DNA of 64,000 nucleotides. It comes from Dyella telluris (GTDB lineage Bacteria > Pseudomonadota > Gammaproteobacteria > Xanthomonadales > Rhodanobacteraceae). How positions within the stretch are numbered: position 1 is the stretch's first letter; every line of letters starts with the position of its first letter. Shown here one piece after another: positions 40,005 through 47,458 of the stretch. The notes beneath the pieces are model-generated. The model was not told the origin of the DNA, searched no databases, and worked only from the letters and a program-made list of their open reading frames with translations. The DNA lies in NCBI RefSeq assembly GCF_014297575.1, contig NZ_CP060412.1:2976001-3040000 (forward strand), written 5' to 3'. A program made the translations under genes and the position numbers.

Positions 40005-41681
40005 TCAGCCACCGGTGTAACTCACGCGCCAGATCACGTTGCCGCCATCGTCGCTGACCAGCAGCGAGCCGTCGCTGGCCGTGGTGATGCCGACGGGTCG
40101 TCCCCAGGCTTGCCCGCTGGGCAGCACGAAACCGGTGAGGAAATCCTCGTACTCGCCGCTGGCACGCGCGGTGCCGTGGCGCGGCACGCGGATCACTTCG
40201 TAACCCACGCGCGCCGAGCGGTTCCACGAGCCGTGCTCGGAAGCAAAGATGTCGCCGCGATAAGCCTCGGGGAACTGCGTGCCGTTGTAGAAGGTGAGCT
40301 GCAGGGATGCGTTGTGCGGATGGAGCAGCACGTCCGGCACGATCACGCGGTTCGCCAGTTCCGGATGCTTGCCGGCATGGCGTGGATCCTGATGGTTGCC
40401 CATGTACCACCACGGCCAGCCATAGAAGCCACCTTCCTGCACATGGGTGATGTAATCGGGCACCAGGTTGTCGCCGAGCCCATCGCGCTCGTTTACCGAG
40501 CACCACAGTTCGCCGCTGGCCGGATCGACCGCCAGGCCGACCGCATTGCGGATGCCGCTGGCAAAGATGTGCATGTCCGAGCCATCGGGCTTGAGCACCA
40601 GGATATCCGCGCGGTTCTTCTCCGCGGGCGTGGTGTCGGGATCGTCCACGTTGGATTTCGAACCGACGGAAACGTACATGCGCGTGCCATCCGGCGAGAA
40701 CGCCACGTCGCGCGTGGAATGCCCGCCGTCGCTATGCGGCAGGTCGGCGATGTGTTCGGGCTTGCCGGAGGCCTGCAGATCGCCGTCCTTATAGGCGAAA
40801 CGGACCACCGCATCCGTGTTGCCCACGTAGACCCATTGCGGATGTGCGGCCGGGTAGAACGCGATGCCGAACGGTTTGTTCAGGCCGGTGGCGAAGACGT
40901 GGGTTTCCTTCGGATGGCCATCCGCGGTGATGCCGCGCATGACGGTGATGCGCCCGGCCTTGGTCTCTGCCACGAACACGTCGCCATTGGGCGCGGTACG
41001 CAGCAGGCGCGGGTTGTTGAGATCCGTGGCGAACAGCTCCACCTTGAAACCCTTCGGCGCCTTGGGCCATGCATCCGCCGGTCGTGCGACCAGCTGCGGC
41101 CCGTTGCCGGCGGATTGGGTGGCATACGGCTTGGGCAGGTCGGCCACGGTGATCTTGCGACTGGTGCCGGGCGACTCGTAGCGGAAGTCGGTGAACGGCG
41201 GCGTGGGCGCCGGCCAGTTGCCGGGTGTCTTCGAGGCAATCGCGGTGGGCGCACCAGGCAAGGACTTGGCGGGCTCGAGCGAGTCCAGGTACGTCACGAT
41301 GTTCCACCGCTGCTCGTCGCTCAGCGAACTCCATGCCGGCATGCCATTGGGCACGTCACCATGGGTGATGAACCAGAACAGCTCGCCGGGTGGCGCGTTC
41401 TTCACGACCTCGCTGGCGAGTGCCGGCACATTGCCGTTGCCTTGTGCCGCGGCGCCGTGGCAGGCCGCGCAGTTGCTGCCATACAAGGTCTTGCCTTCGT
41501 TGATGGCACCGGCGTTGCCCGCATGGGGATTGCGCACATCGGCTGCCGATGCAGGAGCCTGGTGGAAGCGCGCGTTGTCCTGCTGCGCCAGGGCATGCAG
41601 CGGCAACAGGCCGGCCAGCGAGACAAACGCAGCCAGACCGGCGGCGCGACAGAACGTGGGGACGGGCCAGGAGCGTTTCAT
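40005..41681 (-). CDS. Cytochrome c - sorbosone/glucose dehydrogenase fusion
   Basis: A 558-residue precursor with a signal peptide (ending near residue 32). The N-terminal class I cytochrome c domain has the haem motif CAACH at 71-75 and a likely axial methionine at 114 (NGMPAW). Residues about 195-555 are a six-bladed propeller of the sorbosone/glucose dehydrogenase (GSDH) type, with GLNKPFGIAFYP and SEHGSWNR. Such periplasmic enzymes oxidise sugars with PQQ and pass electrons through the fused haem. Whether PQQ is bound is not visible. It precedes gluconokinase. Confidence 0.88.
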   Translation of the reverse strand: MKRSWPVPTFCRAAGLAAFVSLAGLLPLHALAQQDNARFHQAPASAADVRNPHAGNAGAINEGKTLYGSNCAACHGAAAQGNGNVPALASEVVKNAPPGELFWFITHGDVPNGMPAWSSLSDEQRWNIVTYLDSLEPAKSLPGAPTAIASKTPGNWPAPTPPFTDFRYESPGTSRKITVADLPKPYATQSAGNGPQLVARPADAWPKAPKGFKVELFATDLNNPRLLRTAPNGDVFVAETKAGRITVMRGITADGHPKETHVFATGLNKPFGIAFYPAAHPQWVYVGNTDAVVRFAYKDGDLQASGKPEHIADLPHSDGGHSTRDVAFSPDGTRMYVSVGSKSNVDDPDTTPAEKNRADILVLKPDGSDMHIFASGIRNAVGLAVDPASGELWCSVNERDGLGDNLVPDYITHVQEGGFYGWPWWYMGNHQDPRHAGKHPELANRVIVPDVLLHPHNASLQLTFYNGTQFPEAYRGDIFASEHGSWNRSARVGYEVIRVPRHGTARASGEYEDFLTGFVLPSGQAWGRPVGITTASDGSLLVSDDGGNVIWRVSYTGG

Positions 41682-41811
41682 GTCGTTCCTCAGGGCAACA
41701 GGGCAGGGCAGGCGAGCTGGTGTGCAGCGAGGACACCATGAATGGACGTCCAGCCGGCATGCAACATCCTAAGCATGACCCATCGTGCGTGCATGTGGCG
41801 GATGTCGTGGA

Positions 41812-41825
41812 TGACAGTTTTGTCA
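41812..41825. promoter_or_regulatory. Short inverted repeat between divergent genes
   Basis: TGACA (41812-41816) and TGTCA (41821-41825) face each other across GTTT, in the 211-bp divergent gap between the sugar-dehydrogenase fusion and the TonB receptor gene. A regulator acting on both genes could bind here. This is not a Fur box. Confidence 0.35.
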
Positions 41826-41892
41826 CTTGCGCACCACGGCACACTCTCGGGATGATGGCCCGCTGCGGACGGGGGCAACAAAGAAGGTGTGG

Positions 41893-44013
41893 ATGCATCT
41901 GCGACGTATCTCCCTGATGGCCGGCGCAGCGTGGCTGGCGGGCGGTTCATGCATGCTCCGCGCGCAGGACGCGACCTTGCCTGCCGTGCAGGTCAATGCA
42001 AGCCGCCTTGGCGTACCGCCGCTGGATGTTCCCGCCGCCCTGAGTGTCGTCAAGGTGGCGCCCGAAGACGTGGGAAACCCCGGCGTCAATCTTTCGGAAA
42101 CGCTGGTGGGCGTGCCCGGCATCCTGGCGCGCGATCGCCAGAACTACGCGCAGGACGAGCAGATCTCCATCCGCGGCTTCGGTTCGCGCAGTACCTTTGG
42201 TGTGCGCGGCATCCGGCTTTATATGGATGGCATTCCCGCGACGCTGCCGGATGGGCAAGGCCAGGTGTCGCATTTTGATCTTGATGCAGCCGATCGCGTG
42301 GAAGTGCTGCGTGGACCGTTCTCCGTGCTTTACGGCAACGCGGCAGGCGGGGTCGTGCAGCTGTGGAGCGCGCCCGGAACCGCCACCCCACAGACCACCC
42401 TCGGCGTCTACGGCGGCAGCAACGACAGCTTCCGTTATCTGGCCGACACGCGCGGCATGGTGGGCGCGATGGATTACAACGTCGCGGCTTCCCAGTTCCT
42501 CTCAGGGGGCTATCGCCAGCACAGCCGGGTGAACCGGCAGACCGCGCATGCGCGACTGGGTTTCGACCTGGGGCAGGGGCAGAGCCTCACGCTGGTGTTG
42601 AATCATCTCGATCAGCCGGTAGCCCAGGACCCGATGGGTCTGACCAGGGCGCAGCTGCAGGCCGACCCGCAGCAGGCATCGCCGGCTGCACTGCAGTTCG
42701 ATACGCGCAAGAGCACGCGACAGGATCAGCTTGGGCTCGTCTATGAGCGTCCGTCCGGCGACGATGGACAGTGGCGGGCCATGGTCTATTACGGCCAGCG
42801 CGACATCACCCAGTACCAGTCGATCCCGGTGGCGACACAGGCCAATCCATTGCAGCCCGGTGGCGTGGTGCAGCCTGACACGCACTATGGCGGCACGGAC
42901 GTGCGCTGGACGCATCATGGTCAGCTGCTGGATGGCGACTACGAGGTCGTTGCCGGTGTGGGCGGTGACTACCAGCGCCAGCATCGCCTGGGCTATGAGA
43001 ATTTCGCGGGCGGCAACCTGGGCGTCACGGGTGCATTGCGTCGCGACGAAGACGACAACGTCAACAGCGTCGACGCCTATGCACAGTGGTATTGGCACTT
43101 CGCGCCATCCTGGGCGCTGATGCTGGGTGCCCGCCACGACGATGTGCGCTTCAGCGCGCACGACTACTACATCACGCCGTCCAACCCCGACGACAGCGGC
43201 AACGTGAACTACGCGGCCACGACGCCCGTGCTTGCCCTGCAGTTTCGTCCCGGCGAGGACCTGCGCGTATACGCCAGCTATGGCGAGCGCTTCGAAACGC
43301 CCAGCTATAACGAGCTGGGTTACCGCAGCGATGGACTGCCTGGCCTCGCCTTCAACCTGCGGCCGGCACGCAGCCGGGAGTACGAGCTGGGTGCGAAGTG
43401 GCAGGCGACGCGGGCGCTGGCGTTCGATGCGGCATGGTTCCGCGCCGATACACGTGACGAACTGGCGATCGATACCAGCGTCAACGGACGTACCACCTAT
43501 CGCAACGTGCCCGATGCGCGGCGGCAAGGCATCGAGCTGTCGATGAACGGCGAGATCACGCCATCGTGGCAACTGAGCGTGGCCTATACGCATCTGCAGG
43601 CGCAGTTCCGCAGCAGCTTCCTCACCTGCGTGGGCACGCCGTGCGCTGCACCCACCGTACCCGTCAGCGGGGGCAGCCGCATGCCGGGCGTGCCCGAAGA
43701 CTATGGTTCGTTGCTGCTTCGCCACGGTGGCGTCGAAGGGTGGAGTCAAGGCCTGACCATCACGGGTGCCGGTGCGACGACAGCGAATGACATCGGCACG
43801 GCACGCGCGGCCGGTTATGTCGTGGCTGACCTTGATGCTACCTATGCCATGTCATGGGCTGCGCATGTGGGCCTTCAGCTGAGTGCGCGCGTGGACAATG
43901 TCGCTAACCACCGATATGTCGGTTCGGTGATCGTGAATGATGGCAACGGCCGCTACTACGAGCCTTCGCCTGGGCGAACGTGGATGCTTGGCGCACGGTT
44001 GACGTTCAAGTAA
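41893..44013 (+). CDS. TonB-dependent outer-membrane receptor
   Basis: A 706-residue precursor with a signal peptide ending near RAQ|DATLP. A TonB-box-like segment (LPAVQVNASRL), a plug domain (ISIRGFGSRSTFGVRGIRLYMDGIPATLPDGQG split at the RGIR turn) and a 22-strand barrel follow, ending in MLGARLTFK. The plug motif ADRVEVLRGPFSVLYGN is well conserved. The receptor imports an iron complex or another scarce ligand, and the substrate is not clear. I start at MHLRRISL, which has AAGG five to nine bases upstream. It has no STN domain. Confidence 0.9.
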   Translation: MHLRRISLMAGAAWLAGGSCMLRAQDATLPAVQVNASRLGVPPLDVPAALSVVKVAPEDVGNPGVNLSETLVGVPGILARDRQNYAQDEQISIRGFGSRSTFGVRGIRLYMDGIPATLPDGQGQVSHFDLDAADRVEVLRGPFSVLYGNAAGGVVQLWSAPGTATPQTTLGVYGGSNDSFRYLADTRGMVGAMDYNVAASQFLSGGYRQHSRVNRQTAHARLGFDLGQGQSLTLVLNHLDQPVAQDPMGLTRAQLQADPQQASPAALQFDTRKSTRQDQLGLVYERPSGDDGQWRAMVYYGQRDITQYQSIPVATQANPLQPGGVVQPDTHYGGTDVRWTHHGQLLDGDYEVVAGVGGDYQRQHRLGYENFAGGNLGVTGALRRDEDDNVNSVDAYAQWYWHFAPSWALMLGARHDDVRFSAHDYYITPSNPDDSGNVNYAATTPVLALQFRPGEDLRVYASYGERFETPSYNELGYRSDGLPGLAFNLRPARSREYELGAKWQATRALAFDAAWFRADTRDELAIDTSVNGRTTYRNVPDARRQGIELSMNGEITPSWQLSVAYTHLQAQFRSSFLTCVGTPCAAPTVPVSGGSRMPGVPEDYGSLLLRHGGVEGWSQGLTITGAGATTANDIGTARAAGYVVADLDATYAMSWAAHVGLQLSARVDNVANHRYVGSVIVNDGNGRYYEPSPGRTWMLGARLTFK

Positions 44014-44502
44014 GCGGAAGGGTCGGCGCGCGCATCCTTCTGTGGTCGTCAGCAAGGGGTGGCGTTGGAGCGTGCCGGAACCCCTCACCTACAACGCAGG
44101 TTGTAGCCGCGAGGTGGTTTCTGTAGTCCATGCCTTCGCGTAGCTTGCCGCCGACCACAAGCCGTGTTGATTTCTTTGTGAACATCACAGGGACGATCAT
44201 TCTTGTGTGATGCGCAACCGGTTTTTCTGTAGGGCCATGTAAGGGCGCCTACACACTTGAGTTGTAGGGTGCTGGCCGTTGGTGGGATGGGTATGGACAT
44301 GCCGTTCGGATGATTCCTAGAATCGCCGCCAACGCCAGTCAAGCCAAATGGACGTCCAAATGAAGTGGCGTCATTTGGGTGGAAGAATGCGGATCGTCAG
44401 CTACACGATGTTGGTGTCACCACTCCGGTGATGCGAGGGCAGCGAGGCCCTGGGTTCCTGGTGTTCCGCGCGCGGGGCGTCCGCCTGTCAGGAGCCACGT
44501 TC
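44014..44502. other. Gap of 489 bp upstream of the autotransporter gene
   Basis: No gene is recognisable. There are two palindromic features: TGTGA-ACA-TCACA (44177-44189), whose three-base spacer is too short for a normal CRP/Clp site, and a cluster of CCAAATG motifs at 44344-44378 listed separately. Confidence 0.5.
44344..44378. promoter_or_regulatory. Cluster of CCAAATG motifs upstream of the autotransporter
   Basis: CCAAATG occurs at 44344-44350 and 44356-44362, with the inverse CATTTGG at 44372-44378. The latter two belong to a perfect 8-bp inverted repeat, CCAAATGA/TCATTTGG with a seven-base loop. TGGACGTCCA, itself a 10-bp palindrome, bridges the first two. The cluster is 125-160 bases before the autotransporter start and looks like an operator. 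Confidence 0.5.
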
Positions 44503-47385
44503 ATGTCATCCGTCTCTCGTCGCGGGATACGTTCCGCGCTGGTCTTCGCCATGTCTGCCTCATTGACGGCATGCGGCGGCGGCACGCGGTCATCGTCACC
44601 ATCGCCCGTGACCGTGACACCATCGCCTGCGCCTGCGCCTGCGCCTGCGCCTGCGCCTGCACCCGCACCCGCACCACCGCCGGTGTCGCCACCGCCTGCG
44701 CCGAGCTTTGATCCGAGCTATGACCACCTGATTCCCACCGGTGTCATCCAGGCCTGGACGGATGGGTCCCCCGATGGCGGCGTCACCTTGCTGCAGGGGC
44801 AGGGCGTCAAGGTCGGCATCGTGGATTCAGGCGCGCAATCGACACTGCCGGCGTTGGCAGGGCGGATTACCTGGTACCAGAACTACGTCGGCACCGATAC
44901 GTCGACGCAGGATGCCTACGGCCATGGCACGTTGGTCACTGCCGAGATCGGTGGCGTGCCCGTTGCGCAGGGCGCGTATGGCTTGCCCTTCCGTGGCGGC
45001 GTAGCGCCGGCGGCGTCCTTGTACGTGGCGCGTGCACTGTCCGACCAAGGCAACGGTTCTGACCCTGACTTCGTGCAGGCCATCAACGACATGGCTGCGC
45101 TTGGGGTGAGGCTCTTCAACGTGTCGGCGGGGTCTTCCACCTCGATCACGCAGGCGGTCACCCGGCAGACCACCGAAGGCAATACGTCTCTCGTGTGGGA
45201 AGCACGGGCTTATCACACCCTCATCGACAAGGACGCGCTCATCGTGTGGGCGGCCGGCAATTTCGGCGATGCGGATGTCTCGCAGAACGCGGGGCTGCCC
45301 TACGTCGCGCCGCAGTACGCGCATCACTGGCTTGCCGTGGTGAATGTAGCGCTCAACAGCAGCGGGCAGCCCAATGGCCTGGATACAGGCGTTTCCTCGA
45401 CTGCCTGCGGCGTTGCCGCATCGTGGTGCCTGGCCGCGCCGGGCCTGTTCTATGGCGTGCCGGTGCCAGGCACGTCGTTCCCGGATGGCGTATCGGAAGG
45501 CACGTCCAATGCCGCGCCCATCGTTACCGGCGTGGCAGCGTTGGTGTGGCAGAAGTTTCCGTGGATGTCGGCGTCCAATGTGCAGGAGGTGCTGCTGGGC
45601 ACGGCTACGTCGCTTGGGGATCCTGCGTTGTACGGCTACGGCATGGTCAACGCGGACAAGGCGGTGAAGGGGCCGGCCTTGCTGGACTGGGGCACGTTCG
45701 AAGTCAACGTGCCGGCGGGTACCAGCGCAATATTCGCCAACGACCTGTCTGGCGCGGGTAGTTTGCTCGTCGCCAATGCGGGTACGGGCGCGTTGGTGCT
45801 TTCCGGGCAGGACCGCTACACGGGGGGAACCGTAGTCCAGTCGGGCCTGCTGCAGGTCAATGGAACGCTGGCCTCGGCGGTGACGGTGGGCAGCGGTGGC
45901 GTGCTCGGTGGCAGCGGTGTGGTGAGTGGCAGCGTGAGTTCCGCAGCCCATGGTGCGGTTTCCACGCAGTACGGCGCGCTGAGGATCCAGGGGAACTACC
46001 TTGCTTCGGCTTCGGCGCTGACCATCGTGCGTGCCGGCACGCCGTTGACGGTGACGGGTTCGGCCACCGTCGCAGGTTCGACGCTCAGCGTGGATGTGCC
46101 GTCCGGCTACGTCGCGAAGTCCGTCGAGCCCATGATCCAGGCCAATGGCGGGCTCAATGGCACGTTCGGCGCGCTGACTGTGCTTGGCGGCGTCTATGTC
46201 AGCGGCACGCTTTCCTATACGTCCACGGAAGCAGAGGTGAGCCTGAGTCGCACGCCCGCGGTGGCGATAGCGGCGGCAGCAGCGCCGGTGACGGCGGTGG
46301 CCATCCATCAGGCAGCGGCCCATATCGACCATGCCCTGACCGTCGCCGATGGCTGGGCGTCGAATGCCACGCCAGGACACGAGGGCTTTCTCGCCGCGGC
46401 CGTTCAGTTCCAGCAGGCACCGACGCTGGCCGCTGCTGCCGCATCGATCGACAGCCTTTCAGGACAGATCCATGCATCGACCCAGGCGCTGACGCTGGAA
46501 CAGGGACAGATCATCAACCGGAGCTTTGCCGATCGATTCGCCCAAGGCATGGACGAAGCCGGCGCATGGATGCAGCTGATCGGCAGCAACGGGGAGATCG
46601 GTCGCAGCGGATTCGCCAGCGGCAAGTTCGATGGCGGCGGCGCCGTGCTTGGGGCGGATCTTCTCTTGAGCGAGCGCTTCACCGCAGGCGCGGCGTTCGA
46701 CTGGGACACGATGCACGCCAGCTACGGCGGCATGACCGGCAGTGGCAAGTCGAACACTATCGGTGCGTCGTTGTATGGACGCTACGACGTGGGAGCTTTG
46801 TACGTGGCCGGCCGACTGGGGCAGGACTGGGTGAGTTCGCACGTGAACCGCTACGCCTTGCTGGGTGAGAGCAGCCAGACGATAGCCAGCGACCGGGACG
46901 ACAGACTCGGCGTGGCTTATCTGGAATCGGGCTATCGCGTGGTGCTTGGTGGTGGCACGTTGACGCCTTTCATGGCGACGTCCTACGACCATCTCCGCAG
47001 CGGTGCATTTGCGGAATCGGGCGCAGGTGGCTGGGGCCTGATGGTGACCGCGCAATCGCATGATCAGCTTGATGGCCAACTTGGCCTGCGCTTTTCGATG
47101 GAATGGGACGGGCGTGCCGGGCACTCGGGCCTGACTGCCTACGCGCTGTGGCAGTCGGTGCTGTCGGGACTGGACACGAGCCTGCGCGCGTCCTTCGTTG
47201 GCGTGCCGGCGGCGACGTTCGCTGTCAGCGGCGTGCAGGTGCCGCGCAACGCCGGCTGGTTCGGCATCGGCTGGAGCACGCGGGCCGACCATGGCTGGTC
47301 GTGGTTCCTCAACGCGGACGGACAGGTAAGTGGCGGACCTACCCGCTCGCTTAGCCTGACCGCTGGCGTGCGCAGAGCCTGGTGA
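44503..47385 (+). CDS. Subtilisin-like (S8) lipoprotein autotransporter, NalP/SphB1-like
   Basis: A 960-residue type Va secreted protease. The signal ends in the lipobox SLTAC (C24), so the N-terminus is probably lipidated. A Pro/Ala-rich linker follows, then an S8 domain with D108 (GIVDSG), H141 (YGHGTLV) and S335 (GTSNAAP), a repeat-bearing passenger helix region (about 420-560, with the TGGTVVQSGLLQVNG autotransporter repeat) and a C-terminal beta-domain of about 270 residues ending in RRAW. The layout matches SphB1 of Bordetella and NalP of Neisseria, which process other surface proteins. AGGAG precedes the start. A strong terminator follows. Confidence 0.9.
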   Translation: MSSVSRRGIRSALVFAMSASLTACGGGTRSSSPSPVTVTPSPAPAPAPAPAPAPAPAPPPVSPPPAPSFDPSYDHLIPTGVIQAWTDGSPDGGVTLLQGQGVKVGIVDSGAQSTLPALAGRITWYQNYVGTDTSTQDAYGHGTLVTAEIGGVPVAQGAYGLPFRGGVAPAASLYVARALSDQGNGSDPDFVQAINDMAALGVRLFNVSAGSSTSITQAVTRQTTEGNTSLVWEARAYHTLIDKDALIVWAAGNFGDADVSQNAGLPYVAPQYAHHWLAVVNVALNSSGQPNGLDTGVSSTACGVAASWCLAAPGLFYGVPVPGTSFPDGVSEGTSNAAPIVTGVAALVWQKFPWMSASNVQEVLLGTATSLGDPALYGYGMVNADKAVKGPALLDWGTFEVNVPAGTSAIFANDLSGAGSLLVANAGTGALVLSGQDRYTGGTVVQSGLLQVNGTLASAVTVGSGGVLGGSGVVSGSVSSAAHGAVSTQYGALRIQGNYLASASALTIVRAGTPLTVTGSATVAGSTLSVDVPSGYVAKSVEPMIQANGGLNGTFGALTVLGGVYVSGTLSYTSTEAEVSLSRTPAVAIAAAAAPVTAVAIHQAAAHIDHALTVADGWASNATPGHEGFLAAAVQFQQAPTLAAAAASIDSLSGQIHASTQALTLEQGQIINRSFADRFAQGMDEAGAWMQLIGSNGEIGRSGFASGKFDGGGAVLGADLLLSERFTAGAAFDWDTMHASYGGMTGSGKSNTIGASLYGRYDVGALYVAGRLGQDWVSSHVNRYALLGESSQTIASDRDDRLGVAYLESGYRVVLGGGTLTPFMATSYDHLRSGAFAESGAGGWGLMVTAQSHDQLDGQLGLRFSMEWDGRAGHSGLTAYALWQSVLSGLDTSLRASFVGVPAATFAVSGVQVPRNAGWFGIGWSTRADHGWSWFLNADGQVSGGPTRSLSLTAGVRRAW
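44625..44672 (+). repeat. Hexanucleotide tandem repeat coding a Pro-Ala linker
   Basis: Six perfect copies of GCCTGC (44625-44660) are followed by two ACCCGC variants (to 44672). They encode the Pro-Ala linker between lipobox and protease domain. A six-base unit keeps the reading frame, so copy-number changes would alter linker length without switching the gene off. Confidence 0.85.
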
Positions 47386-47412
47386 ACTGCCTGCATGCTC
47401 TTCCGCAAAAAA

Positions 47413-47437
47413 AAACGGGAGCTCTGGGCTCCCGTTT
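47413..47437. terminator. Bidirectional terminator between convergent genes
   Basis: AAACGGGAGC (47413-47422) and GCTCCCGTTT (47428-47437) form a perfect 10-bp stem with a TCTGG loop. A run of nine A precedes it and T-rich sequence follows, so it can stop both the autotransporter transcript and the mannosidase transcript from the other strand. Confidence 0.9.
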
Positions 47438-47458
47438 CTCTTTGTGGAGTGACTCCGG

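Noticed and set aside
44177..44189. TGTGA-ACA-TCACA as a CRP/Clp site
   Set aside because: The half-sites match but the spacer is three bases instead of six, so normal dimer binding is not expected.
44625..44672. CRISPR-like repeat
   Set aside because: It is a simple in-frame hexanucleotide repeat in a coding region without spacers. No CRISPR array is seen anywhere.
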